From an uncultured Alphaproteobacteria bacterium (lineage in GTDB: Bacteria; Pseudomonadota; Alphaproteobacteria; RF32; CAG-239): DNA of 64,000 bases. The DNA is taken from the NCBI GenBank assembly GCA_910577205.1, contig CAJTMA010000001.1:1-64000 (forward strand), given 5' to 3'. Under the pieces are notes generated by a model. The model did no database searches. It had not been told where the DNA came from and saw nothing but the letters and a program-made list of their open reading frames with translations. The position numbers and the translations under genes are program-made. Shown piece after piece: positions 17,392-25,247 of the stretch. Every line of letters begins with the position of its first letter. Position 1 is the first letter of the stretch.

Positions 17392-18780
17392 TTGATAAAA
17401 CTTAATCCCATTATGATTTCCGGCAAGGAAGTTTTGCCGTTGATTGAAGGCGGCAAAGGCATTAATGCCAGTGATGGCCGCAGCAGCGGCGCTTGGGCGC
17501 ATGAAAACTGCGTCGGAACATTTTCCGGTGTCAGCCCTGATTTTTATGATGACAACGGCAACGTGATTATTGAAACTTTCTCTAAAAGAATCAGAGCCGA
17601 ACGCCATGAAGAAATGGTGGAATATGCCATTCGCGGCGGCGTGGCTCAAGCACAGGTGGCTCACGAGGTTTCTAACGGCAACGGCCGTATCCATATGAAT
17701 ATGTTATGGGAACTGGCTGATTCCGAAAGAATTTTAACCGGCGTATTAGAAAGAGCCAAGGGATTGATTCACGGCGTCACCTGCGGGGCAGGCCTGCCTT
17801 ATCATCTGGGCGAACTGGCGTCAAAGTTTGGCGTTTACTATTACCCGATTGTTTCATCCGCACGGGCTTTTCAGGTGTTGTGGAAACGCGCTTATTCCAA
17901 CTTTAGGGAATTTTTAGGCGGCGTGGTTTATGAAGACCCCTGGCTGGCCGGCGGCCACAACGGCTTGTCAAATGCCGAAGATCCGACTAAGCCGCAGAAA
18001 CCGTATGAACGTCTGATTGAACTGCGCAAGACTTTGCGTAATCTCGGCCTTGACGATATTCCGATTATTTTGGCCGGCGGTATCTGGTCTTTGAAAGAAT
18101 GGGAAGACTATATTGATAATCCGGATATCGGCAAAATCGCTTTCCAATTCGGCACACGTCCGATGATTACCAAAGAAAGCCCGATTAGCGATGCTTGGAA
18201 AAAACTGATGATGCAGGTCAAAAAAGGCGATGTTATCTTACAGAAATTCAGCCCGACCGGCTTCTTCTCTTCAGCCATTAAAAATACTTTCTTAGAAAGA
18301 CTGATTGACCGCAAACAAGGCGAAATCGCTTTTAAAACTGAAACTGACAATGAATTTTCACATTCTTTGGAAATCACAGAAACTAAAACGATTTACATCA
18401 AGCCGGAAGATGCGAATAAGGCCGAACGCCAAATCAGCGCCGGTTTTACCGAAATCAAAGAAACACCGGACGGCACGATTGTCTTTTTGACCCCGGCAGA
18501 ATGGAAACAGATGAAACAAGACCGCGCGGAATGTGTCGGCTGTTTGTCACAATGCCAATTCTCAACTTGGTCAAAAGCTAACGGCACAACCGGCAAATTA
18601 CCTGATCCGCGTTCATATTGCATTCATAAAACATTGTATGAAGTCGGCCACAACGGCAGCATTAAAGACAATTTGTTGTTTGCCGGACACCAGGTATACC
18701 GTTTTGCAACTGATCCGCTATATCGCAACGGGATTCCGTCAGTTAAGGAATTGATTGAAAAAATTAAATGCGGTGACTAA
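17392..18780 (+). CDS. Nitronate monooxygenase (2-nitropropane dioxygenase family)
   Basis: A 462-residue FMN-dependent TIM-barrel enzyme of the NMO/2-nitropropane dioxygenase family. It starts at TTG 17392, eight bases after AAGGAA. Features are GVTCGAGLPYHL (about residues 128-139), EDPWLAGGHNGLSN with the conserved AGGHNG (about 182-195), IILAGGIWS (about 223-231) and QFGTRP (phosphate-binding, about 254-259). A C-terminal extension of about 130 residues carries a Cys group (CVGCLSQC) and a later Cys-His, unusual for the family and possibly metal-binding. Such enzymes oxidise toxic nitronates; in lipid synthesis the related FabK reduces enoyl-ACP, but the context gives no support for that role. 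Confidence 0.82.
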   Translation: MIKLNPIMISGKEVLPLIEGGKGINASDGRSSGAWAHENCVGTFSGVSPDFYDDNGNVIIETFSKRIRAERHEEMVEYAIRGGVAQAQVAHEVSNGNGRIHMNMLWELADSERILTGVLERAKGLIHGVTCGAGLPYHLGELASKFGVYYYPIVSSARAFQVLWKRAYSNFREFLGGVVYEDPWLAGGHNGLSNAEDPTKPQKPYERLIELRKTLRNLGLDDIPIILAGGIWSLKEWEDYIDNPDIGKIAFQFGTRPMITKESPISDAWKKLMMQVKKGDVILQKFSPTGFFSSAIKNTFLERLIDRKQGEIAFKTETDNEFSHSLEITETKTIYIKPEDANKAERQISAGFTEIKETPDGTIVFLTPAEWKQMKQDRAECVGCLSQCQFSTWSKANGTTGKLPDPRSYCIHKTLYEVGHNGSIKDNLLFAGHQVYRFATDPLYRNGIPSVKELIEKIKCGD

Positions 18781-18781
18781 T

Positions 18782-18819
18782 AATAATCCCTGTTCGAAAG
18801 AGCAGGGATTATTATTTTA
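18782..18819 (+). terminator. Intrinsic terminator after nitronate monooxygenase
   Basis: Stem AATAATCCCTG / CAGGGATTATT with a 10-base loop and a following T-rich stretch. Confidence 0.85.
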
Positions 18820-18822
18820 TTT

Positions 18823-18853
18823 AAACCGTCCGGCGGATAAAACCGGGCGGTTT
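18823..18853. terminator. Second hairpin, possible terminator of the convergent XRE gene
   Basis: An 11-bp stem AAACCGTCCGG / CCGGGCGGTTT lies between two convergent genes. It has only four T on the plus side and no clear U-run on the minus side, so its direction is uncertain. Confidence 0.4.
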
Positions 18854-18956
18854 TCAGATGACGGTAAGCTGTGCCTTATTTTGAACGTTCAGTTATCCGC
18901 TTTGCCGTAATCCGTCCCCGAAAATTCTCTCCCTCTTTTCGTGGATAAAAACTTTA

Positions 18957-19208
18957 TCAGGCTTCCAAAACCACACTGACATTAAGCTGATAATAGTCCA
19001 GCAGGTAACCGATATCCATATTAGTTATGGCGGCGCGCCCGCTTTCTATTTTCTCCAGGCTTTTAAAGTTGACTTTGGTTTCGCGGCAGACTTGCTCCCG
19101 GCTGATGTTGCGCTGCGAGCGTATCATCAACAACCAAATGCCGAGCGTCCGCCCGATGGTGGTTTGCAAATCTTTGGGTGTGATTTGCAGCGTTACTTTT
19201 TCTAACAT
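18957..19208 (-). CDS. XRE-family helix-turn-helix regulator
   Basis: An 83-residue DNA-binding protein. Residues 18-78 form a Cro/CI-type HTH: LGIWLLMIRSQRNISREQVC (helices 1-2) and then NFKSLEKIESGRAAI, the recognition helix and following loop. The ribosome site is AGGAG. It is preceded on its own strand by a structured leader ending in an intrinsic terminator about 45 bases before the start codon, which suggests control by attenuation. The target genes are unknown. Confidence 0.8.
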   Translation of the reverse strand: MLEKVTLQITPKDLQTTIGRTLGIWLLMIRSQRNISREQVCRETKVNFKSLEKIESGRAAITNMDIGYLLDYYQLNVSVVLEA

Positions 19209-19249
19209 TCCAAGCTCCTGTTTTGTTTTGGGATATCATAAAATCCCTA

Positions 19250-19356
19250 TAAATTAAAACAAAAACCACCTTTTTAGAAAAAAGGTGGAGGAGCTCAAAA
19301 ACTGTAGTAAGACAGTCGCACTTATTCGACCTAAGGCTTATATCGTGCACTCCTCC
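19250..19356 (-). ncRNA. Three-way-junction leader RNA with terminator, upstream of XRE gene
   Basis: Read on the minus strand from 19356: P1 GGAGGAG pairs with CTCCTCC (19350-19356 with 19287-19293). Inside it, P2 GCAC...GTGC closes a 24-base loop containing GATATAAGCCTTAGGTCG, and P3 ACTGT-CTTACT-ACAGT is a perfect 5-bp hairpin. The 3' strand of P1 shares two bases with the next stem, CCACCTTTTT / AAAAAGGTGG (19266-19288), which is followed by TTTTTGTTTT, a canonical terminator. A ligand-binding three-way junction beside a terminator is the architecture of a riboswitch. It matches no class I recognise. Folded by eye; no conservation evidence. Confidence 0.5.
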
Positions 19357-19960
19357 GAAATGAAGGATATTTTACTTACTAAGATGTTTTTGAGACACCA
19401 CAACCAGTCTCCCGGTTGCGAGAGTTATATTAGGCAATTATTTTTATTTTGCAATCAAAATATTGCGATTGTTTGGCTGCGGGTGAAGAAAGGGAAAGTC
19501 GGCCGATGGGGGAGTGAATATTGGGAGGGTGTCTGGGGTGAGTGGCGGATGTGAATGGTCGGGTGTCGAGGCAGAGGGGAAAACATGGTGGCAAATGTAG
19601 GAGCAAAGAGCGGTGTGGGGAGGGAGAAAAGGAAAAGGCGATGCAAAAAGAGGCTGGAAGGAAGAGAGGCTGGAGCAAAAAAATGGAATGTCATTCTGAG
19701 GAGCTGTGCGACGAAGAATCCAAATCCCAACCGCCGCATTATTGACATTGTGCCGGTTTGAATATGGATCCTTCACCGCGTTGCTGTTCAGGATGACGGG
19801 TAAAAAAATGCAAAGAAGGATGACTGATAAAAAATTGCGGCTCAAGATGACACGTTCTGAATGTCATGCAGACTATGACGAAGCATTCATATCCTGTTAA
19901 TATAATAAGGCCGAGATCACGTCGCTACGCTCGTGATGACATAGAAAAAAGAAAAAGTGC
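19357..19960. other. Gene-poor stretch: G-rich segment plus dispersed repeats
   Basis: No credible gene. Bases 19478-19690 are strongly purine-rich on the plus strand with repeated G-tracts (GGGGG at 19508, GGGAGGG at 19523, GGGG at 19535, GGGG at 19575 and 19617), compatible with G-quadruplex formation. Bases 19689-19722 and 19906-19942 carry dispersed repeat units (TGTCATTCTGAGGAGC... and GATCACGTCGCTACGCTC...). The long open frames on either strand here are compositional artefacts. Confidence 0.6.
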
Positions 19961-20354
19961 GGCGTCCCCGAGAGGACTTCGCTGAGTTCGGTTTGTAACG
20001 GCCGCTTTATTTGCTCGCGCAAAGTCGCTGCCTAACAAACTCTCACCTGTCGTAAAAATCGCTCAGTACTTTGAGCGATTTTTGCCTCCAGCCTCCCGGT
20101 TCGAGTCCTGGGACTCAACAGCCACAAAAAAACGCCCCGAGGGACGTTTATGTTGCTGGCGTCCCCGAGAGGACTTCGCTGAGTTCGGTTTGTAACGGCC
20201 GCTTTATTTGCTCACGCAAAGTCGCTGCCTAACAAACTCTCACCTGTCGTAAAAATCGCTCAGTACTTTGAGCGATTTTTGCCTCCAGCCTCCCGGTTCG
20301 AGTCCTGGGACTCAACAGCCACAAAAAAACGCCCCGAGGGACGTTTTTATGGCT
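19961..20354. repeat. Two 197-bp tandem repeats abutting tRNA-Arg
   Basis: Two nearly identical 197-bp units (19961-20157 and 20158-20354) lie immediately before tRNA-Arg. Each begins with GGCGTCCCCGAGAGGACT, the reverse complement of the tRNA 3' end, which recurs at 20355 inside the real tRNA. Each unit also contains a bidirectional hairpin AAAATCGCTCA...TGAGCGATTTT, a T-arm-like sequence CGGTTCGAGTCC on the plus strand, and the tRNA terminator. They look like duplications of the tRNA 3' end plus its downstream flank. Confidence 0.85.
20322..20346 (-). terminator. Terminator of the tRNA-Arg transcript
   Basis: On the minus strand ACGTCCC-TC-GGGGCGT (one G-U pair) is followed by seven T. A second copy exists in the upstream 197-bp repeat, near 20125-20151. 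Confidence 0.75.
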
Positions 20355-20356
20355 GG

Positions 20357-20430
<74 letters not shown>

Positions 20431-20439
20431 GTTGGTTTT

Positions 20440-20468
20440 GTTATAACGTGAAATAATTTTGACTGCAA
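20440..20468 (-). promoter_or_regulatory. Promoter of tRNA-Arg
   Basis: On the minus strand TTGCAG, a 17-base spacer and TATAAC lie ten bases upstream of the tRNA 5' end, a good sigma-70 match with correct spacing. Confidence 0.65.
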
Positions 20469-20504
20469 GCACAATATTTTTCCAAAACAATAGACAAAAT
20501 ATAA

Positions 20505-20533
20505 TTGCACAGACTTCTTTTCTGTGATATAGT
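20505..20533 (+). promoter_or_regulatory. Promoter upstream of the 112-residue unknown gene
   Basis: TTGCAC, a 17-base spacer and TATAGT, giving a leader of about 70 bases before ATG 20609. Confidence 0.55.
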
Positions 20534-20608
20534 TCAATTCACAAAATAATTATTAACTAAAAAAGGCCACGTAATAAACAGTCTAAACTGTTCGCGGCAC
20601 AAACTATT

Positions 20609-20947
20609 ATGAAAAAGACAAAAATAACTGATTTGGAAATGGTTGCTATCGCTTCAGGTTTTGCAGTATCCGGCCTCTGCTGGGAAGACACCTACAACAA
20701 AGTGGCTAAACTCCTGCAAAACGCGACAGATTACCATTATGCAATGCATACCGGCCTTGTTGAGAACTTAATGGCCTATGCCAAGCAACGCGGATTTGCC
20801 GATGGTTTGCAAAAGGTGGGGACAAGCTATGCGCGCTTTATCAAAAAGACCCGAAGCGCCCGTATCATGAATACAGCCTCTTGTGCCAGAAATATGGCAA
20901 GGTCTGAAAACGTTCCGCGGGAAATAGAAATCCCTCAAATCGATTAA
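20609..20947 (+). CDS. Uncharacterised 112-residue protein
   Basis: I do not recognise this family. It is mixed helical, with no signal peptide, membrane segment or cysteine motif of known type. The second half is basic (GTSYARFIKKTRSARIMNTA), which would suit nucleic-acid or membrane contact. It has its own promoter-like sequence and a strong terminator, so it is probably a real single-gene unit. Confidence 0.6.
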   Translation: MKKTKITDLEMVAIASGFAVSGLCWEDTYNKVAKLLQNATDYHYAMHTGLVENLMAYAKQRGFADGLQKVGTSYARFIKKTRSARIMNTASCARNMARSENVPREIEIPQID

Positions 20948-20950
20948 ACA

Positions 20951-20987
20951 AACACCCCTGCCGACAAATTGTCCGCAGGGGTGTTTT
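20951..20987. terminator. Bidirectional intrinsic terminator
   Basis: Stem AACACCCCTGC / GCAGGGGTGTT with T4 on the plus side and an A/T-rich minus side, between two convergent genes. Confidence 0.8.
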
Positions 20988-20995
20988 GCCTTTAT

Positions 20996-22105
20996 TTATT
21001 TTTCTTCTGCCAGCTTATCTAAGAATTTGATTTGGATATCTGCCAGTTTTTTTACAGAATCGATTTCAACATATTCTCCGGCAGCGTGCATTCCCTCACC
21101 TGTTCCGGAATTCATAATTACGGTTGATCCGCGAACGGCAAATGCTCTGGAATCCGTTGCGCCGCCAATTTGCTCAAAAAACATCGGCTGCCCCAAAACT
21201 TCTTCGGCAAGCTTTTTATAAGACTGGATATATTTATTATTCTGATTCATAACTACCGGCGTGCTGGAAGATACAATTTTGTAGGTTACGCCATCTTCCA
21301 TACATTTTTTCAGGTTTTGCTCCAGATTTTCAACCGTCGAATCCTCTGTCAGGCGAAAATCCAGCAACGCTTCGGCATAGTTGGAAATGACATTGGAAAC
21401 CTGCCCGCCTTCAATTTTTGCAAAGTGAACCGTATCAATCCATGTATCTTCCGGCATTTTTTGTTCTTTGGAGAAGTATGGATAGATTTTGCGGATATTG
21501 CACCAAACGTGCATTAACTTTTCATTGGCATCAATGCCATCCCACGGGGTTGAGCCATGAGCTTCTTTGCCCTCGGCAATCAGTTTGACAAAGACCGGAT
21601 TCTTGCATTTATTGACAATGCTTAAAATATTGCCGCCGACATCATTATCAAGAACAATTTCGGCTTTCATATCTTTATGGGCTTCCAGAAAAGCTTCTGT
21701 CCCTTTGCTGCCTTTTTCCTCATCGCTGGAAAGAATAATGCCGAACTTCAAAGGCAGATTATTTTCCAACACATGGAACATGGAATTAAAAGCCACCGCC
21801 GCAAAAGATTTCATATCAAGCGTTCCGCGGCCATACATTCTGCCATCACGAATCTCAGGCATAAACATTTCATCCGGCGCAGGCACTACATCCAAATGCC
21901 CAAGGCAAAGCACATCAAATTCCTCACTATCCGTGTTGCGGACAAACAACACCGGGGCAACGCCGTCTTTTTGAAAGATGTCAACTTTGGCGTTAGTTTG
22001 GGCAAACAAGATTTTGCAATATTCAAAACACTGCAAAACTTCCGGCGTATTACCGGTTTCGGTGCGGAATTTAACCAAGTCGGTGATGATGTTTATCAAA
22101 TCCAT
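20996..22105 (-). CDS. M20-family metallopeptidase (ArgE/DapE-like deacylase)
   Basis: A 369-residue zinc amidohydrolase of the M20/ArgE/DapE group. Metal ligands are seen in CLGHLDVVP (about residues 66-74), RGTLDMKSFA (about 93-102, bridging Asp), SSDEEKGSKG (about 126-135, catalytic Glu) and a C-terminal MHAAGEY His (about 345). A dimerisation lid domain lies between residues 170 and 285. Such enzymes release acyl groups from N-acetylornithine, succinyl-diaminopimelate or small peptides. No arginine or lysine genes are adjacent, so the substrate is open. It is monocistronic. Confidence 0.82.
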   Translation of the reverse strand: MDLINIITDLVKFRTETGNTPEVLQCFEYCKILFAQTNAKVDIFQKDGVAPVLFVRNTDSEEFDVLCLGHLDVVPAPDEMFMPEIRDGRMYGRGTLDMKSFAAVAFNSMFHVLENNLPLKFGIILSSDEEKGSKGTEAFLEAHKDMKAEIVLDNDVGGNILSIVNKCKNPVFVKLIAEGKEAHGSTPWDGIDANEKLMHVWCNIRKIYPYFSKEQKMPEDTWIDTVHFAKIEGGQVSNVISNYAEALLDFRLTEDSTVENLEQNLKKCMEDGVTYKIVSSSTPVVMNQNNKYIQSYKKLAEEVLGQPMFFEQIGGATDSRAFAVRGSTVIMNSGTGEGMHAAGEYVEIDSVKKLADIQIKFLDKLAEEK

Positions 22106-22207
22106 GTTTTTATCCTTTCGGGAAATGAAATTTTACGTTTTATTCATTTTATTTGATTATGATTACTCCAAATATAATAAGAAATAATTAAAAATGAAGG
22201 AATATCA

Positions 22208-22714
22208 ATGAAAGCACTCTTGTTAAGCCTGCTGACGGCGATTTTGCTGATTAACCCGGCCGCGGCACAAGAAACCCCGGATGAAAGCGAAAGCGGCCTG
22301 GCTTTGCCGCGCATGGTTTCGCTGCGTTCCAACCTGATTAATGCCCGTTCAGGCCCTGGCGCGCGTTATCCGATTGAGTGGGTTTATATGCAGAAAGGCG
22401 CGCCGGTAGAGATTGTTGCCGAATTTGAACTTTGGCGTAAAATTAAAGACTGGCAAGGCTCAGAATCATGGGTTCACAAATCTATGCTTTCCGGTAAACG
22501 CAGTATCAAAATGAGCACCCCGGGAGAGAATAACATTTATGACCGTCCGGATTATGCTTCTGCAGTGATTGCCAAAGCGGAAGACGAAGTGGTCGGCACT
22601 GTCAAAAAATGTCCGGCAGCTTCCCAATTCTGCCTGATTGATTTCGGTTCGGTAGAGGGTTGGGTTCCGCGAAGCAATTTCTTCGGTGTTTATGCCAAAG
22701 AAGAAATAAAGTAA
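22208..22714 (+). CDS. Exported SH3-domain protein
   Basis: A 168-residue protein with a signal peptide ending NPAAAQ (about residue 21). It contains a bacterial SH3-like unit: LRSNLINARSGPGARYPIEW, then WRKIKDWQGSESWVHKSMLS, and a second degenerate copy (NIYDRPDYASAV...GWVPRSNFFGVY). Proteins of this type are common in alphaproteobacteria as DUF1058/SH3_4 and are thought to bind cell-wall peptides. AAGGAATATC lies just upstream of ATG 22208. Confidence 0.8.
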   Translation: MKALLLSLLTAILLINPAAAQETPDESESGLALPRMVSLRSNLINARSGPGARYPIEWVYMQKGAPVEIVAEFELWRKIKDWQGSESWVHKSMLSGKRSIKMSTPGENNIYDRPDYASAVIAKAEDEVVGTVKKCPAASQFCLIDFGSVEGWVPRSNFFGVYAKEEIK

Positions 22715-22720
22715 GAAATA

Positions 22721-22752
22721 AAAAATCCGCTGGTTTGCAGCGGATTTTTTTA
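22721..22752 (+). terminator. Intrinsic terminator
   Basis: AAATCCGCTG / CAGCGGATTT with a 5-base loop and T7. It overlaps the end of the convergent DUF1349 gene and may serve both. Confidence 0.85.
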
Positions 22753-23313
22753 TAAGAATTCGATTTGCGTCAGAGTAGCCTCAAAACCTTCGCGGCGCGG
22801 AGAGCAAATATAAGCGCCGATTTTTACTTCCGGCTGTTCATTTATCAAATGCAATACTCGAATTTGCTTAAAGATTTCGCCGTCCAGCGAATAATAAATG
22901 ACATAGTCACCATTCAAGCGCTTTACTTTGAAAGAAACCTCTTCAACACCGGCAGGTATATCCATGGCCGCCCAATCGGAATAGCCGCAATTGGTTACGC
23001 TCGACCCTAACATCGGCTGCCCGGGATTATCATACATAACCGAAGCCTTAAACCAATTTTTTTCATCTATGCGTAACATGACGCCGCACTGGTCAAACTG
23101 CCCGTCGGAAACAAATTTCCAAGTTACGAGAAAAGTAAAATTACCGCTGTGCCTGGTATAAAAGAAATGGCCGTTGTCTTTGCCAAACTTATGGTGCGCT
23201 GACTGCCAAAAATCTGTTTTATCATGGGTCAGCACCCGCATTCCCATCTCGTCAAAATTAACGTCCAGCGGCTCGTTCAGCCATTCAAAGTCCCGCAAGG
23301 CATCAAGCAGCAT
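22750..23313 (-). CDS. DUF1349 concanavalin-like protein
   Basis: A 187-residue DUF1349 protein with a jelly-roll, laminin-G-like fold. It shows the family pattern TDFWQSAHHKFGKDNGHFF, DQCGVMLRIDEKNWFKASV and KIGAYICSPRREGFEATLT. Relatives bind or modify sugars, though function is not settled. It overlaps the DnaJ-like gene by one base (TAATG) and is translationally coupled to it, an unexpected partner for a chaperone. Confidence 0.82.
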   Translation of the reverse strand: MLLDALRDFEWLNEPLDVNFDEMGMRVLTHDKTDFWQSAHHKFGKDNGHFFYTRHSGNFTFLVTWKFVSDGQFDQCGVMLRIDEKNWFKASVMYDNPGQPMLGSSVTNCGYSDWAAMDIPAGVEEVSFKVKRLNGDYVIYYSLDGEIFKQIRVLHLINEQPEVKIGAYICSPRREGFEATLTQIEFL

Positions 23314-24254
23314 TAAAAAGTCCTAACATTTTCATCAGCCAAAGCGGAAAGCGCTTTTTCCAATTCAGCATTTTTGGTTTTCGGCGCAACGATTTTTAAG
23401 GTGACGATTTCATCCCCCTGTGCGCTTTTGGTTTTTATCCCTTTGCCTTTAATACGCAGTTTTTCGCCGCTGGTGGAATAAGGCGGCACATTAACCGCTA
23501 CTTTTCCGGAAATCGTCGGGATGGTGACTTTCGCCCCCAAAACGGCTTCTTTCATGGTAATCGGCAGTTCCAGCAAAATGTTAAGCCCATCGGCGCTGAA
23601 ATAAGGATGGCTGCCCACATTCATGGTTATCAGAACATCACCGTTATCGCCGCCGGACATCGAAGGATGACCTAACCCTTTTAAGCGCAATGTCTGACCG
23701 TTTTGTGTGCCGGCAGGAATTTTAACATTAATGCTTTTGCCATTGAGATTGACGGTTTTTTCCGCTCCCTGCGCCGCGGTCAGAAAATCAATCTGCATGG
23801 TATAATTGATGTCTTCACCTTTGCGAGGACGGCGGCCACGCCCTGAAAAACCGCCCTGCCCGGCACCGCCGAACTGGGAAAATATATCTTCTCCGAAAAT
23901 TGAAGAAAAGTCAAAGCCGCCGCCATTGCCTCCAAAACCGCCAGCTCCGCCAAACGGGTTGCCGCCGCCATAATTATATTGCTGATAGCCACCGCCGGCA
24001 CCGCCGAAGCCCGCGCCAAAACCTGTCGGTTTACCATCGCAGTCAATTTCGCCATTGTCGTATTTTTTGCGTTTTTCCTTGTCGCCCAAAACATCATAAG
24101 CGCATGAAATTTCTTTAAATTTTTCAGCCGCGGCTTTGTCATCTTTATTTAAATCCGGATGATATTTGCGGGCAAGCTTGCGGTAAGCCGATTTAATTTC
24201 GCTATCGGCAGCGTCTTTGGAAACCCCTAAAACATGATACAGATTTTTACTCAT
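23313..24254 (-). CDS. cbpA: DnaJ-class co-chaperone (CbpA/DnaJ-like, no zinc domain)
   Basis: A 313-residue type II J-protein. The J-domain covers residues 4-67, with the HPD motif in KYHPDLNKDD (about 31-33). A Gly/Phe-rich linker follows at residues 78-140 (many GGAGG units). There is no CXXCXGXG zinc module, and two beta-sandwich client domains fill residues 155-300. This is the CbpA-type layout. It stimulates DnaK ATPase and delivers clients. A canonical dnaJ also occurs at 29728. The gene symbol is by architecture only. Confidence 0.85.
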   Translation of the reverse strand: MSKNLYHVLGVSKDAADSEIKSAYRKLARKYHPDLNKDDKAAAEKFKEISCAYDVLGDKEKRKKYDNGEIDCDGKPTGFGAGFGGAGGGYQQYNYGGGNPFGGAGGFGGNGGGFDFSSIFGEDIFSQFGGAGQGGFSGRGRRPRKGEDINYTMQIDFLTAAQGAEKTVNLNGKSINVKIPAGTQNGQTLRLKGLGHPSMSGGDNGDVLITMNVGSHPYFSADGLNILLELPITMKEAVLGAKVTIPTISGKVAVNVPPYSTSGEKLRIKGKGIKTKSAQGDEIVTLKIVAPKTKNAELEKALSALADENVRTF

Positions 24255-24306
24255 AACTTATTCTTCTCCGGCACAATTCTTTATATTTTTATATAGGAAG
24301 AGCCGG

Positions 24307-24618
24307 TCAGTTTTGCAACTCCGCGCAATCAAAAGTCGCCCGGCGGGTAAAATTGCGATAAAGCACGCTGTCATGTAAATGGGCAGATTTTCCACCCTGC
24401 TCATGGCAGTAGCGCGATGCCAAGTATGCGACTTCATCAAGCCGGACATCCTTGTATTCATAAGTCACATGATAAGGCGTTTTTTCTTTAACAATAACAT
24501 TTTGAAAAAAACGGTCATAATCAGAGGAATAGGCATTTTCAGCAGGTTTTGCACTGTCTGTTGCGCAGCCAGACAGCAAAGGCAGTATAAAACTTAAAAC
24601 AATCAGGTATTTGGTCAT
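24307..24618 (-). CDS. Small lipoprotein
   Basis: A 103-residue lipoprotein with signal peptide and lipobox LLSGC (Cys about residue 18). The mature part is hydrophilic, with two Cys (YCHEQGGKSAHLHDS, FDCAEL) that may form a disulfide. The start overlaps the stop of the upstream 58-codon gene as ATGA. I recognise no family. Confidence 0.75.
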   Translation of the reverse strand: MTKYLIVLSFILPLLSGCATDSAKPAENAYSSDYDRFFQNVIVKEKTPYHVTYEYKDVRLDEVAYLASRYCHEQGGKSAHLHDSVLYRNFTRRATFDCAELQN

Positions 24619-24791
24619 GCGTTTACTTTTTCATTGGTTTTAATGAACGCGACTTGCTCCATTTCCTCGCTTTGGGGCAGATTTTCAGAGATTTTTTCCA
24701 CTGGACGGAAACCGTCCATCGCGTGCAGCTTGCGGCGCATTGTCAGAATCTTATCTTGAAAATACTCTTTGCTGAACAAGGTTTCTTTCAT
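24615..24791 (-). CDS. Small protein upstream of lipoprotein gene
   Basis: A 58-residue frame from ATG 24791 to TGA 24615, preceded by AGGATTGCCGAG. It is charged, with pattern MKETLFSKEYFQDKILTMRR, and has no membrane segment. The 4-base ATGA overlap with the downstream lipoprotein and the good ribosome site argue that it is translated. Function unknown. Confidence 0.6.
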   Translation of the reverse strand: MKETLFSKEYFQDKILTMRRKLHAMDGFRPVEKISENLPQSEEMEQVAFIKTNEKVNA

Positions 24792-24852
24792 CTCGGCAAT
24801 CCTGTCGGTTCGGTTATTGTTTTTAATCTAACACCTTTGTCTTAAAGCTTTA

Positions 24853-25158
24853 TTAATCCAACAAGCGGTAAAGGTCTTGTCCGGCCTTTTCAAGAATTTG
24901 TTGTACCTTGCGGTTGGTCGTATTTTTGGTGCGGGTATTTTGTAATTTGTTGAGCATATTTTGAAGTTTTTGATTAAAAGCCTGATTTTGGCGCAGGCTT
25001 TCAATATCTTTTAGATTTTCCTCATCATTAATTTTGTAATTAACCACCGCTTTCAACGTTGCAATATACTGGGCATCTTTCTGCGCACTGAACTGAGCAT
25101 AGGCATCTTGAGCGCCGACAACAACGCTCCAAGCCAGCAACGGGGCAAATAAACGCAT
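24853..25158 (-). CDS. Small exported protein
   Basis: A 101-residue protein from ATG 25158, preceded by a perfect AGGAGG; further upstream in-frame codons lack one. The signal peptide ends near residue 21 (AQDAYA). The mature part is helical, rich in Lys, Asn and Gln (KLQNMLNKLQNTRTKNTTNR). No family recognised. It diverges from the ELM1-like gene across an AT-rich gap. Confidence 0.7.
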   Translation of the reverse strand: MRLFAPLLAWSVVVGAQDAYAQFSAQKDAQYIATLKAVVNYKINDEENLKDIESLRQNQAFNQKLQNMLNKLQNTRTKNTTNRKVQQILEKAGQDLYRLLD

Positions 25159-25247
25159 GATAACCTCCTGAAACCATTTGATTTTAATTTTGTTTAGTTT
25201 AACATAATATTTAAGATTTTTATAACAAATTTTAAGAGTTATCAGAG

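Noticed and set aside
19430..19845. Several long minus-strand ORFs rich in Ser, Pro and Phe
   Set aside because: They arise from the G-rich skew of the other strand and overlap each other in three frames.
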